Shown here: one piece after another, positions 12,201 to 26,685 of the stretch
Position numbering within the stretch: position 1 is the stretch's first letter
How the letters are laid out: every line of letters begins with the position of its first letter
Assembly: GCF_000170895.1 (NCBI RefSeq)
Contig: NZ_ABCS01000041.1
Location: 1 to 64,000 of the forward strand
Direction of reading: 5' to 3'
From: Plesiocystis pacifica SIR-1
Lineage (GTDB): Bacteria > Myxococcota_A > Polyangia > Nannocystales > Nannocystaceae
Length of the DNA: 64,000 bases
Position numbers and translations under genes: made by a program
The notes under the pieces: model-generated
Told to the model about the DNA's origin: nothing
Seen by the model: the letters and a program-made list of their open reading frames with translations, nothing else
Database searches by the model: none

Positions 12201-12618
12201 CTTCCCAGTTGCGGTAGCCTTCGATGACTTGAGGGGATGAGAGGATGTCTGGGAGTACCTCGGTGTCGGGAGCCCAGGCTGCGTCGAAGGATTCGGCGGT
12301 TAGCAGGCGCTGGCAAAACCCATGGATCGTCGAGAGCTCCAGGGAGGAGAGCTCGGCGAGGAGGCCCTCCGGTAGATGACGGCCGGCGGCCAGATGATGC
12401 TCGAGGGCGTCGCGGACACGCGCCTGCAACTCGCCCGCGGCCTTCTCTGTGAAGGTGATCGCCGCAATGCGTCCGGCAGGGGTGCCATGGACGAGGAGTT
12501 CGAGGACGCGATCCGTCAAGACGCTCGTCTTGCCCGACCCAGCCCCAGCAGAGAGGGCGATCGAGCAACCAAGCTCTCGAATCGCTCGCTCTCGGATGTC
12601 CTGGTCTCGAGCCCTCAC
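9217..12618 (-). CDS. AddA/RecB-like helicase-nuclease subunit
   Basis: 1133-residue UvrD-superfamily (SF1A) helicase with a C-terminal nuclease, the class that processes double-strand DNA ends for RecA. Motifs in order: Walker A AGAGSGKT (24-31), ITFTEKAAGEL (Ia), DEVQDTDPIQ (II), VGDAQQSIYRFR (III), LTENFRS (IV), YFKAKGLEAPVV (V), MYVAATRARDQL (VI). Near the C-terminus GRIDLAF and YVVDWKSDLPP form a PD-(D/E)XK nuclease site. The GTG at 12618 overlaps the stop of the partner gene (GTGA) and has GAGGAG in front, so the two are coupled. Its GC is lower than its neighbours: 34 of 60 at 11761-11820 against 48 of 60 at 16921-16980. AddA is the best fit; RecB is the alternative. Confidence 0.9.
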   Translation of the reverse strand: MRARDQDIRERAIRELGCSIALSAGAGSGKTSVLTDRVLELLVHGTPAGRIAAITFTEKAAGELQARVRDALEHHLAAGRHLPEGLLAELSSLELSTIHGFCQRLLTAESFDAAWAPDTEVLPDILSSPQVIEGYRNWEEGFRLRHPEASLVIYQLISPWTLRETARRLLSYRDLQPVHTVYPFDPAASFAKVEELGKRLFVAALACTNKDHDKLYLATHGLLVVLQDARERSPAEAVVRVLASGEGVSGNLRHGRMADWQGGGKQLFAGVVQQFRSWRAHELEKLHGLVVRDLAKYFLPQIDLAKRRAAVADYDDLLFRAAWLLRERPNARARLAERFDAVLIDEVQDTDPIQAEVAALLTREPDADGEWDAHPPRRGRLFAVGDAQQSIYRFRRADQTTWRQLESLLMRDGEKLALTENFRSVPYLVEWVNTTFGHLPGYQRQRPHRQQGRLMPVVRLPLPPTATDLDELGAIVRYLLELRRCGEVVDKTTQQPRALVWSDVMLLLPSWARADALQDALTRAGIPAVVEGGGSFFERDEIRLATAALECLNEAGDEQSAVFVLRGLFGLTWEDLAKHRAADGAWRYSVPDPPPGPVADAFSLLRSLARRRGRDSWVALLDELLDRSRAAAVWALLRDGEAKLANLDKLRGLIRQFELTARSPAEVLRMLGALDKEQDLSRVDVGEEAVRITSYFKAKGLEAPVVMLCFARRRSEGVQAAVNRRERKVAVKLGALRLVDWERYETEEKLANTEERRRWMYVAATRARDQLVIVDREQNKLIREHLANGLPFTAAMNPALLPPPQWRDGTFADLDPDVDTWLEDPPDEPPEPDPTEQWSRLIRDTITQSKEASTSWKSVHELASRERVSGPSSSVGILGGNLVHAVMEKLDFSGSKEAQTERAEALLPGLARSLGVGPERTQLCRGILLRMLDDPTLDIARSAPEHWVEVPFAYRDDEHERVVSGRIDLAFPTDESRRLWYVVDWKSDLPPRDSPGWRNYQAQLEHYSKAVLDIVPSCEECRAVLVGPFPELDQPTFREQLAELQPELGVGIESLVDKGLPRPRVRPPGQAGAETRGELLWSERKVTLIVGTKAPEHDVLREAGWTIVPADPIEPGWVEAALEQLVRVFGLDA

Positions 12619-15509
12619 TCGGGCCTCCTCGGCGTGATCGGCTGAACCTCTCCGCGGACATAGCCGACATCGTGTTCGGCCGCGAGTCGCAGGGGGTGCC
12701 GCTCGCCCCATGGCCACCAGTTGCCATGCGCGACACATTGATTGGCAAATGCCAGTCGCCGAGCAACGAGCGCCTTTTCAGCGAGCGCCTCGCCTTGTTC
12801 GGACACACCATCGAGATCGAGCGCCCGCAGTTTGATGACCTCCGGCCGTACCATCGCAGTGAGTACGAGCGATGTTGCATCGCGGGCCAACTGTCCGCGA
12901 GCGGGCTTCCTGGCGAGCAGCAGCGCGAGCTCGCTCTGCGTCTGCCACCCCAGCTCCGTTTCGACGGCCCAGGGAAGCCCTGGTACGAGGCGCCCGACTG
13001 CCTGCTTCCGTGAGCCGCGGGGTAGCGCGCCCAGGCGCTCGAGCTTTGCTATGCGTTGTCGAGCGAGGCCTCGGAGAAGTCCAACTGTCGCTTCACTGAC
13101 GTCATCTCGGTGTTCCTGCCACGTTGCCATTGCTCGGTCCCAGGCCGCCTCGAACGCGGGCATCGTCGGGCCGCCAGCGTCGAGCGCTTCACCGAGGGCG
13201 TCGAGCATCATGCGTTCTTGGAAACGAGGGTGCAGGGGATCCGAGCGGCCTTGGAGACGCGCGGGGCGGCGAATCGAGAGGACCTCTTCAACTAGATAAG
13301 CGCCGGGGCTGACGATCAGCTTGGCGATCTTGGCAGGATCGAGCGGCGCGCCATCGAGGCCAGGCACATCGATCAGGGCCGGCGACATCAACCCCGTCCA
13401 TGGTGTCGGCGTGTGGCTGTCGAGGGCGCGCTGGAGCCCAAGGAGCCTCCGCGTCATTGGGTTCGCCGCGATGCGGAGCAGGCCCTTTCGCGGTTCGGTG
13501 ACCATCGACGCCACGCGATGCTCGAGGGGGCTCGCCGCGCGAGCCGGATCTCTGGGCCATGGCCGTGCGCGGCTGCCCACTCGGACGCGCAGCTCGGCGA
13601 GGTCGGCGTAGCTCGCTCGTCGGCCGAGGAGTGTCGACATGACCTCGAGCAAGTATGTGCTTGGCTGGAGCGGGCGGGCCTCGAGGAGCTCTGTCGCAGG
13701 CATGGAGAGCCATAGACTTCCCGTGCACGAGCCCACGGTCGCGGCGAAGCGACGGGTCTCGAAGTCTCGAAGTTCGCTGCTGGGGAGTAGCCGAGCTCCG
13801 AGCTCCGTGTTGAGCTGATCGACCAGATCGTCGGGTAAGACGGGATCCTCGCCTGGATGTCGAGGAAATCGTCCTTGGCTCAACCCTGTCACGACGACGA
13901 GGTCGAAGGCTCCACCGAGCAGGCCCATGGGTGTCATCACGCGAACGGCGGGAGCCGACAGGCTGCCGCGCAATGTCGCGGCAGCCTGGAGATCGTGGCG
14001 AAGCTGAGCGAGCGCGACCTCCAGAGGCAGCGAGCTTCCCATTCCGGCTGGGCCCCAGCCCCGGAGTAGCTGGATGACTTGGGCTAGATCCGGTGACGGT
14101 CGCCACCAGCGACGCAGAAAATTGAGCCATCGGTTCGCGTGGGCGCCAAGGGTCGCAGGTCCTCGAAAGCGCCGAAATGAGGCCTCGAAGACCCGCATCG
14201 TCCGGATCAGGTTTTCAGCTGCGAGTCGATCCCCCTCTACGTCGTGAACATCTTCTTCGTCGAGGGCGGTGGCCCAGGCCTCGACAGCGCCGATGATCGT
14301 GCTCGAATTGGTGACGGCGCCGCAGCGCGCGAGGAGCCTGCGCCAACGTCCTCGTCCTCGCGTGATCGGTGCTCCCAGCGCGTCGCCCAAACGAAGCCCA
14401 GGTAAGCGCAACAGTTCGTACCACGAGGGGACCGTCTCGCTCCCCGCGGCGATCTCCAGACACGAGAGTAAGAAGCGGGCAGCAGGTGTCGTTGCCAAGG
14501 GCGGACCGACGAGCCAGGTTGCCGGTAGATGCGCGCGTTCAAAGTGCTCGCGCAAGACGACGACCTGTCGCGGGTCGGGGAGGACTACGGCAATGCGATC
14601 GAGGGGAACTCCGCTTCGGACGGTGTCGAGGACTACACGTGTGGCTTCACCGAGCTCGCGGACATCGTCGGGAGTCCGCGCGAGGGTCAGGCTCGAGTCG
14701 GTCGTGATGGGCTCTCCGAGGGGCCCGAAGAGCCTGCGCGCCAGGTTGGCGACGGTTGATTCACCTCTACGCTCGACGTCGATTGAGGTCTGGGAACCAC
14801 GTGCTGCGCGAAGCCCGAGATGTGCGGGTTCCAGGTTGTGCCAGGGGGGGAGTCGGACCTCGACGTGTGGGAACACCATGAACCAGGCGCGGAGGGTCTC
14901 GAAGGTCTCCGGCGCCAACAGTCGATCTCCGAGGACGACCGCCCCTTCCCACGGGCTGCTCGAGATGCCTTCACGGGCTGCTCGAGCCAGCGCCTCACTC
15001 GAGTAGAGCCTGTCAACCTCGCGCTGTACGTCGATGCCGCGCATGAGCTCGGCGAGGATGAGCAGGCGGTCGGCGTAGGGGGAGTGTTCGAGACCCTCGA
15101 GCTGCTCCGGGGTCACTCTAGCGCTCTCGAGGGTCTCGGTCGCCCTCGCCAACGCCATGGCCCATCCAGGCTGGGACAGCGCCTCTGCGTGTGGGCCGAG
15201 GGCGCCGTTTGCATCGAGTCGGCGGAGGAGCTCGGCGATCACCGTGCTGCGCCATCCGCCAGGCTCTGACCGTAGGCCATGGGCCGAGAGCTTCGGCTCC
15301 GCGAGGGCGTGGACGACACGCTCGGGCGTCGAAAACTCGACGCGGATGAGGTGCCCGCTCAGGGCGATCTGTTGCCGAGCGAGGTTTCCGTTTGACTCGG
15401 ATGGCGTGATGACGACGATGGGGGCAGAGCGGCTTCCAGCTGTATCGCGTACCTTTTCAATCGCCTGAGATAGGGCGAGGCCGAGCGGTGATGGAGGAGG
15501 AAGAGGCAA
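12615..15509 (-). CDS. AddB/RecC-like partner of the helicase-nuclease
   Basis: 964-residue protein encoded just upstream of, and overlapping, the AddA-like gene, so probably the second subunit of the DNA-end processing complex. Helicase-like remnants are visible: VVVTGLSQGRFP and SLWLSMPATELLEARPLQPS resemble the motif V/VI region of AddB/RecC-type proteins, and the N-terminal VITPSESNGNLARQQIAL matches the start of such folds. I see no Walker A motif. I also cannot find the expected GxxDRxD...DYK nuclease signature near the C-terminus, where the sequence VETELGWQTQSELALLLA sits instead. It may therefore be a catalytically dead scanning subunit, as RecC is. It shares the lower GC and mixed codon use of its partner. 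The start codon follows a GAAGAGG-like site. Confidence 0.75.
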   Translation of the reverse strand: MPLPPPSPLGLALSQAIEKVRDTAGSRSAPIVVITPSESNGNLARQQIALSGHLIRVEFSTPERVVHALAEPKLSAHGLRSEPGGWRSTVIAELLRRLDANGALGPHAEALSQPGWAMALARATETLESARVTPEQLEGLEHSPYADRLLILAELMRGIDVQREVDRLYSSEALARAAREGISSSPWEGAVVLGDRLLAPETFETLRAWFMVFPHVEVRLPPWHNLEPAHLGLRAARGSQTSIDVERRGESTVANLARRLFGPLGEPITTDSSLTLARTPDDVRELGEATRVVLDTVRSGVPLDRIAVVLPDPRQVVVLREHFERAHLPATWLVGPPLATTPAARFLLSCLEIAAGSETVPSWYELLRLPGLRLGDALGAPITRGRGRWRRLLARCGAVTNSSTIIGAVEAWATALDEEDVHDVEGDRLAAENLIRTMRVFEASFRRFRGPATLGAHANRWLNFLRRWWRPSPDLAQVIQLLRGWGPAGMGSSLPLEVALAQLRHDLQAAATLRGSLSAPAVRVMTPMGLLGGAFDLVVVTGLSQGRFPRHPGEDPVLPDDLVDQLNTELGARLLPSSELRDFETRRFAATVGSCTGSLWLSMPATELLEARPLQPSTYLLEVMSTLLGRRASYADLAELRVRVGSRARPWPRDPARAASPLEHRVASMVTEPRKGLLRIAANPMTRRLLGLQRALDSHTPTPWTGLMSPALIDVPGLDGAPLDPAKIAKLIVSPGAYLVEEVLSIRRPARLQGRSDPLHPRFQERMMLDALGEALDAGGPTMPAFEAAWDRAMATWQEHRDDVSEATVGLLRGLARQRIAKLERLGALPRGSRKQAVGRLVPGLPWAVETELGWQTQSELALLLARKPARGQLARDATSLVLTAMVRPEVIKLRALDLDGVSEQGEALAEKALVARRLAFANQCVAHGNWWPWGERHPLRLAAEHDVGYVRGEVQPITPRRPE

Positions 15510-15889
15510 GCGTCGAGGTTATCAGCTCGAGAGTTTGATGAAAAACTCCCGGTGAGTGCATGACTACCGCGAGGCATTGACTCGACTGTGGAGTACGCGG
15601 TCAGCAGTCAGTGCTGCTCAGGTGTTCTGTCCGAAGGTTTGAGGTGCCCGTTTTGGCGATCGACGAGGCCCAGATATATGACCATTCCTGCGGGTCTAGA
15701 TAGGCGTTGATGCCGTTTCGAGGCTCTATGTCTAGGTGATGAGGTCATGGCGGATATGTTGAGTGCTTGTGGAATGGGCTGTGTTCGACTGAAATCGTGG
15801 GTGAACTCGAGGCAACACCACATCGCTACCGGCCATCGGGACGTGCGTTTCCGACATGCCGAAGATTCGGCGGAAAGGATACGAGGATG
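15510..15889. other. Intergenic stretch with lower GC, no gene recognised
   Basis: About 380 bases between the AddB-like start and the hairpin below the large kinase gene. The composition is much closer to balanced than the flanking genes, continuing the lower-GC character of the addAB pair. A 71-codon minus-strand ORF (15608-15823) has no recognisable features and I do not call it. The segment probably holds the promoter of the addAB-like operon, but I cannot point to convincing -35/-10 boxes. Confidence 0.5.
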
Positions 15890-15909
15890 ATGGCACTCTG
15901 GAGTGCCAT
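15890..15909 (-). terminator. Perfect 9-bp hairpin downstream of the large kinase gene
   Basis: ATGGCACTC (15890-15898) and GAGTGCCAT (15901-15909) are exact inverse complements, 26 bases past the stop of the minus-strand kinase gene. On that strand no T-run follows, so it is a hairpin of terminator position but not of classic intrinsic-terminator form; an mRNA 3' stabiliser or a protein-binding dyad are alternatives. Confidence 0.5.
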
Positions 15910-15935
15910 TTCCACAGCCTCGGTATGAGCCAGGG

Positions 15936-21851
<5,916 letters not shown>

Positions 21852-21935
21852 GGGGGGGCACCAGTGTACGTCGCTTTTTGGACTCCGGCGGCGCTGGACA
21901 GGCGCTGTTGACCGACGCCCCAGTGGCCGTTTTTG

Positions 21936-24900
21936 CTACGCGTTCTCCGGCTCTTCTTGAGTTTTTGTGCGCTCGATTGAGCTCGCTTCGGGGCTGCCCC
22001 AACCACCGCCGCCTGGTGTCTCGAGCACGAAGCGATCGCCCGCCTCGACCCGGGCGCGATCCGTGAACGCGAGGGCCTGACGGGCGCCGCCTTCGCGCTC
22101 GATCCATGCGCGACCTGGCGCGCCGGCTCGTCCGCCGTCGACCCCGTAGGGCCCCGTCGCCCGCCGATTGGCGAGGATGATCAGCTCCATCGCGTCGAGG
22201 AAGCGGAGCCGTCGTCGGACCCCGTCGCCGCCGCGCTGCCGGCCCGCGCCGCCCGAGCCCCGGCGGATCTCGAAGGCCTCGACGAGCACGGGGTAGCGCT
22301 GCTCGAGGATCTCGACGTCGGTCAGCCTCGAGTTGGTCATGTGGGTGTGCACGGCGTCGGTGCCGGGGAAGGTCGGCCCTGCGCCCGAGCCCCCGCAGAC
22401 TGTCTCGTAGTACTGGTAGTCGGCGTTGCCAAAGGTCAGGTTGTTCATGGTCCCCTGGCTCGCCGCCATCACCCCGAGGGCGCCGAACAGGGCGTCGCAC
22501 ACGGCCTGGGAGGTCTCGACGTTGCCGGCGACGACGGCCGCGGGGTAGCGCGGGTGCAACATGCAGCCCTCGGGGACGACGAGCTCGATGGGATCGAGAC
22601 AACCCTCGTTGAGGGGGATGTCGGCGTCGACGAGGGTGCGGAACACGTAGAGGACGGCGGCCTGGCAGACCGCGAGGGGGGCGTTGAAGTTGTTGGGGCG
22701 TTGGGCGCTCGTGCCCGTGAAGTCGACGCGGGCCCGGGCCCCGCCCTCGCGGCGGGGCTCGATGGTGATCGCCACGGCGATCTGGCTGCCGTCGTCCATG
22801 GCTTGGCGAAAGCGCAGGGTCTGCGCCTCGCGGTCGACGAGGCGGGCGAGGGCCTGGCCCACGGCCGCGGCGGCGTTGCGGCGGACATGACCCATGTAGG
22901 CGCGGACCAGCGGCAGGGTCCAGCGCGCCACGCAGGCCTCGAGCTCCCGGGCGCCCTCGACGTTGGCGGCGAGCTGGGCCTCGAGGTCGGCGAGGTTTTG
23001 CGTGGGATCGCGGGCCGGCCACGGCCCGGCGCCGAGGCGCTCGAGCAGGGCTTCGCGGCGCAGCTGGCCCGGGGCGAGGGCGCCGTCGACGAGCAGGAAG
23101 CCGTCGAAGAGCACGCCCTCCTCGTCGACGTGGCGGCTGTGCGCGGGCATCGAGCCCGGCGAGATGCCGCCGATGTCCGCGTGGTGTCCCCGGCTGGCGA
23201 CGAAGAAGTCGGGCTTGGCCGGCGTGTCTGCGCCCTCGTTGGTAGAGGCGTCGATGAACACCGGCGAGATCAGGGTGACGTCGGGGAGGTGCGTGCCGCC
23301 GTTGTAGGGCGCGTTGACGACGTAGACGTCGCCCGGGTGGAGCGGGCGGGGGCGCTCGCTGTGGGTGATCACGGCGCGCACGCTCGCGCCCATGGACCCG
23401 AGGTGCACGGGCATGTGCGGGGCGTTGGCGATCAGCATGCCCTCGCCGTCGAACACGGCGCAGGAGAAGTCGAGGCGCTCTTTGATGTTGACCGAGTGGG
23501 CCGTGTTGCGCAGCGTCGCGCCCATGCGCTCGGCGATGGAGCCGAACAGGTTGTTGAACACCTCGAGGCGCACGGGGTCGGGGCGGCGCAGCTCGGCCTC
23601 GGTGTCCGCGGACGCGGCGAGGCGCGCGAAAGGGTGGGCGCGGGTCAGGCGGAGGTGCCCGGTGTCGAGCACGGCCGCGGTCCACCCGGGCTCGACGATG
23701 GTCGTGCCCGTGGCCTCGGCGATGATCGCCGGCCCGGGGAGCTCGCGGCCCGGAGCGAGCGCCTCGCGGGCGAGGACCGGGGCTCGGACGCGCTCGCCCG
23801 CGGTCCACAGCTCGACCCACTCTCGGGGCGCGGCGAGGTTCGGCTCATGGGGCGCGGCGCGGCCGTCGGTCTCGAGGGCGTCGACGCGGTGCCCCGGGGC
23901 GACCGCCTCGATCACGAGGGCGTCGACGATCACCGCCTCGGTGGCCAGCGCGAAGCCGTAGCGCTGGCGGTGCTCTCGCTCGAAGCTCGCGCGCATGGTC
24001 GCGGCCGCGTCCTGGGTCGGGGACCAGTCCACGCGCAGGGGCCGATCGCTCCCGGCGTAGCGCAGCATCAGCCCGCGCTCGAGCTCGATGGTCCCCGGCT
24101 CCACGCCCTGGTCCACGAGCTGCGCCTGGGCCTGCTCGGCGAGCTCGGCCAAGGTCGCGGAGAGCTCGGCCAGGGTCTCGGGCCGCGCGTCGAGGGCCAC
24201 CCCCGCCGAGCGCTCGCGCATCGCCCGGAGGTCGGCCAGGCCCATGCCGTAGGCCGAGAGCACCCCCGCGAAGGGGTGGATCAGCACGGTGCGCATGTCG
24301 AGGGCCTCGGCGACCAGGCAGGCGTGCTGCCCCCCGGCGCCGCCGAAGCAACACAGGGCGTGGTGCTCGAGGTCGTGGCCGCGCTCGATCGAGATCTTCT
24401 TGATCGCCCCGGCCATGCTCGCCACGGCGATCTCGATGAGGCCGGTGGCGAGGCGCTCGGGGCTGGGCGGGGCCTCGCCGGTGTCCGCGGCGACGGCTTG
24501 GGCGAGCGCGGCGAAGCGCTCGCGGACGACCTCGGCGTCGATGGGCTGGTCGCCGCCCGGTCCAAACACGGCGGGGAAGCGGCGGGGCTGGAGCTTGCCC
24601 ACCATCACGTTGCAGTCGGTGATCGTCAGCGGCCCGCCGCGGCGGTAGCAGGCTGGGCCCGGGACGGCGCCGGCGGACTCCGGGCCCACGCGCAGGCGGC
24701 CGTGCTCGAAGCGGCAGATCGAGCCCCCGCCGGCGGCGACGGTGTGGATCTCGAGCATGGGCGCGCGCACGCGGACGCCGGCGACCTCGGTCTCGAAGCT
24801 GCGCTCGAGCTGACCGGCGTAGTGGGCGACGTCCGTGGACGTCCCGCCCATGTCGAAGCCGACGATGCGCGCGTGCTTGGCCTGGGCGCTCGTGGCCACG

Positions 24901-25727
24901 GCCCCGACGATGCCCCCGGCGGGCCCGGACAAGATCGCGTCCTTGCCCCGGAAGCTGCGCGCGTGGGTCAGGCCGCCGTTGGACTGCATGAACAACAGCC
25001 CGCCGTCGAGGGCCCCGAGGGCGGCCGAGACCTGCTCGACGTAGCGGCGCAGCACCGGCGAGAGGTAGGCGTCGACGACGGTCGTGTCGCCGCGCCCGAC
25101 GAGCTTGGCGAGGGGGCTGACCTCGTGGCTGACGCTGATCTGGGAAAAGCCCATGGCCGCGGCGAGCTCGGCCACGGCCCGCTCGTGGGCGCCGAAGCGC
25201 CAGCCGTGCACGAGCACGATCGCCACGGCCTCGATGCCGGCGGCGCGGGCCGGGGCCAGGGCGGCGCGGACCTGGTCGGGGTCGAGGGGGCGCAGCACCT
25301 GCCCGCGGGCGTCGACGCGCTCGGCGATCTCGGCGACGGCGGTGTGCAGCAAGCTCGGCAGGACGATGTGGCGGTCGAAGAGGCGCGGCCGGTGCTGGTC
25401 GCCGATGCGCAGCACGTCGGCGAAGCCCTCGGTGATCGCCAGCACCGTCGGCGTGCCCGCGCGCTCGAGCAGGGCGTTGGTCGCCACCGTCGTGCCCATC
25501 TTGACCGAGGCGATGGTCCCGGGCGCGATGGCCTGGTCCGGATCACGCAGGCCGAGGAGCTCGCGGATCCCCGCCACGGCCGCGTCGCGGTAGCGCTCGG
25601 GGTTGGCGGACAGCAGCTTGTGGGTGTGCAGCCGCCCCTTCGGATCGCGGGCGACGATGTCCGTGAAGGTCCCCCCGCGGTCGATCCAAAATTCCCAGCC
25701 AGCTGGGCTGCCCTCGTGCTCCGCCAT
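21936..25727 (-). CDS. 5-oxoprolinase (fused HyuA-HyuB type, ATP-hydrolysing)
   Basis: 1263-residue cytoplasmic enzyme of the hydantoinase/oxoprolinase family, close to the length of full eukaryote-like 5-oxoprolinase. It opens 5-oxo-L-proline to glutamate with ATP in glutathione turnover. The N-terminal HyuA half (about 1-690) begins with [16 protein letters not shown] and has the actin-like signatures [16 protein letters not shown] and [15 protein letters not shown]. The C-terminal HyuB half (about 710-1255) has [43 protein letters not shown] and ends ETPGGGGWG. In two-gene systems the halves are separate; here they are fused. ATG start. A GST-like fragment lies directly upstream on the same strand, which also points to glutathione metabolism. 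Hydantoinase activity is the alternative, but the fused form favours oxoprolinase. Confidence 0.92.
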   Translation of the reverse strand: MAEHEGSPAGWEFWIDRGGTFTDIVARDPKGRLHTHKLLSANPERYRDAAVAGIRELLGLRDPDQAIAPGTIASVKMGTTVATNALLERAGTPTVLAITEGFADVLRIGDQHRPRLFDRHIVLPSLLHTAVAEIAERVDARGQVLRPLDPDQVRAALAPARAAGIEAVAIVLVHGWRFGAHERAVAELAAAMGFSQISVSHEVSPLAKLVGRGDTTVVDAYLSPVLRRYVEQVSAALGALDGGLLFMQSNGGLTHARSFRGKDAILSGPAGGIVGAVATSAQAKHARIVGFDMGGTSTDVAHYAGQLERSFETEVAGVRVRAPMLEIHTVAAGGGSICRFEHGRLRVGPESAGAVPGPACYRRGGPLTITDCNVMVGKLQPRRFPAVFGPGGDQPIDAEVVRERFAALAQAVAADTGEAPPSPERLATGLIEIAVASMAGAIKKISIERGHDLEHHALCCFGGAGGQHACLVAEALDMRTVLIHPFAGVLSAYGMGLADLRAMRERSAGVALDARPETLAELSATLAELAEQAQAQLVDQGVEPGTIELERGLMLRYAGSDRPLRVDWSPTQDAAATMRASFEREHRQRYGFALATEAVIVDALVIEAVAPGHRVDALETDGRAAPHEPNLAAPREWVELWTAGERVRAPVLAREALAPGRELPGPAIIAEATGTTIVEPGWTAAVLDTGHLRLTRAHPFARLAASADTEAELRRPDPVRLEVFNNLFGSIAERMGATLRNTAHSVNIKERLDFSCAVFDGEGMLIANAPHMPVHLGSMGASVRAVITHSERPRPLHPGDVYVVNAPYNGGTHLPDVTLISPVFIDASTNEGADTPAKPDFFVASRGHHADIGGISPGSMPAHSRHVDEEGVLFDGFLLVDGALAPGQLRREALLERLGAGPWPARDPTQNLADLEAQLAANVEGARELEACVARWTLPLVRAYMGHVRRNAAAAVGQALARLVDREAQTLRFRQAMDDGSQIAVAITIEPRREGGARARVDFTGTSAQRPNNFNAPLAVCQAAVLYVFRTLVDADIPLNEGCLDPIELVVPEGCMLHPRYPAAVVAGNVETSQAVCDALFGALGVMAASQGTMNNLTFGNADYQYYETVCGGSGAGPTFPGTDAVHTHMTNSRLTDVEILEQRYPVLVEAFEIRRGSGGAGRQRGGDGVRRRLRFLDAMELIILANRRATGPYGVDGGRAGAPGRAWIEREGGARQALAFTDRARVEAGDRFVLETPGGGGWGSPEASSIERTKTQEEPENA

Positions 25728-25752
25728 CGGGCCGCGAGCATACGTCAGGGGG

Positions 25753-25989
25753 CTAGCCAGAACGAGCTCTGCCCGACCCTCCGACCACCTTGGTCGCCGT
25801 GGAGGAGCTGCGCCCTCCCTGCCCCACGTCCCCGACTCGGAACTTGCTGGCGTTCTCGGCGATGAAGTCGATGGGGCGCGGGGCGTAGTCGAAGCTGGGG
25901 TCGAGCTCGCGCAGCTCCTCGAGCAAGGTCAGCGGCTTCCACCCGTTCATGGTGGCCGCGGCGTAGACGAGGAGCTCGGGCTCCGACAT
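25753..25989 (-). CDS. Small protein resembling a truncated GST N-terminal domain
   Basis: 78 residues. The first 45 (LLVYAAATMNGWKPLTLLEEL, then YAPRPIDFI) look like the beta-alpha-beta start of a Ure2/YfcG-type glutathione S-transferase, whose family pattern is Y-x-x-x-T-x-N-G-x-K-x-x-x-x-LEE followed by a PIDF-like strand. After IAENASKF the similarity stops and the protein ends in a Gly/Ser/Arg tail. The cis-Pro glutathione site and the helical C-terminal domain are missing, so transferase activity is not expected. It lies 25 bases upstream of the 5-oxoprolinase gene on the same strand. It may be a decayed GST gene or a short fold-only protein. This assignment comes from reading the sequence by eye. 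Confidence 0.5.
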   Translation of the reverse strand: MSEPELLVYAAATMNGWKPLTLLEELRELDPSFDYAPRPIDFIAENASKFRVGDVGQGGRSSSTATKVVGGSGRARSG

Positions 25990-25998
25990 GGGCCGACC

Positions 25999-26093
25999 CT
26001 AGCAGCCGCCCACGGGTTCAGCGCCAGCTGAGTCCGTGGACGATGCTTTCGTGGATCATGGGTCCCGGCGCGGCCGGGGTGGGGGACTGCTAG
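25999..26093 (-). repeat. Dispersed foldback element, copy B
   Basis: About 95 bases, nearly the inverse complement of 2275-2366. This copy is complete: it is bounded on both sides by CTAG and has imperfect inverted termini, CTAGCAGCCGCCCAC on one side and CTAGCAGTCCCCCAC on the other strand (13 of 15 positions equal). Inside, TCAGC-TGGC-GCTGA forms a hairpin. The right-hand CTAG (26090-26093) contains the TAG stop codon of the thioesterase gene, so the element abuts the coding end exactly. It lies between two minus-strand genes. Confidence 0.75.
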
Positions 26094-26608
26094 CTGTCTC
26101 GGTCGTTCGGGTTGTCTGGGCCGTCCTCGATCTCGACCTCGGACTCCGCGGCCTCGGCCGCGGCCTGCAGGCGCTCCGACAGACCCTCGACGGCGTAGAG
26201 GTTGAAGGTGCCCACGGCGAAGGCCACCCGCTCACCGGTGTCGGCGTCCTCGGCCGCGCCGCTGATGACCAGCAGGGAGCGGCCGGCGGACTGCACCGTC
26301 GTCGAGGTCACCAGGGTCTGGCCGACCCGAGCCGGGCGCAGGAAGTTGACCTTGAGCTCCACGGTGCTCGTCGACAGCCCCAGGGGGACGGCGTGGCTCA
26401 GCGCGCGCATGCCCAGGGCCGAGTCGAGCAGGGTGGTCAGCGATCCGCCGTGGGCGGTCATCGGCGCCCCGGAGTGGCGCTGGGTGATCGCCATGCGGCA
26501 GCGCAGCTCCCCGTCGGGCCCGCGCTCCATGTCGATGCCCAGGGTGCTCAGCAGGCCGCCCATGCGCCGGAGGTTCTCGAACACGGTGGTGACCAGCGCA
26601 TCGCTCAT
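26090..26608 (-). CDS. PaaI-family hotdog thioesterase
   Basis: 172-residue single-domain hotdog protein of the PaaI/4HBT group, which hydrolyses acyl-CoA (often aromatic or medium-chain) in the cytoplasm. The hallmark is PMTAHGGSLTTLLDSALGMRA: the HGG loop then the helix carrying the catalytic acidic residue (D in LLDSA). STSTVELKVNFLRPARVG is the usual second strand pair. The last 30 residues are an acidic tail not needed for the fold. The stop codon lies inside the CTAG border of a foldback element. It is transcribed divergently from a LysR regulator 62-80 bases away, so it may be that regulator's target. Substrate unknown. Confidence 0.88.
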   Translation of the reverse strand: MSDALVTTVFENLRRMGGLLSTLGIDMERGPDGELRCRMAITQRHSGAPMTAHGGSLTTLLDSALGMRALSHAVPLGLSTSTVELKVNFLRPARVGQTLVTSTTVQSAGRSLLVISGAAEDADTGERVAFAVGTFNLYAVEGLSERLQAAAEAAESEVEIEDGPDNPNDRDS

Positions 26609-26660
26609 GACCTGGATGTAGCTCGGCTTTGATGCTGCGAGAATGGACTATTCTAGGACT

Positions 26661-26675
26661 TCCATGTTGCATGGA
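26661..26675. promoter_or_regulatory. Dyad in the LysR-thioesterase divergent region
   Basis: TCCATG-TTG-CATGGA is a perfect 6-bp dyad, 11 bases before the preferred lysR start. LysR proteins usually bind interrupted dyads in the region they share with a divergent target gene. The position fits autoregulation. The spacing is T-N13-A rather than the classic T-N11-A. Confidence 0.4.
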
Positions 26676-26685
26676 TGGACACTCA

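Noticed and set aside
15608-15823. 71-codon minus-strand ORF in the lower-GC gap
   Set aside because: No start signal, no recognisable motif, no homologous neighbour pattern; probably chance.
22341-25865. 1174-codon plus-strand open frame
   Set aside because: Antisense shadow of the 5-oxoprolinase gene.
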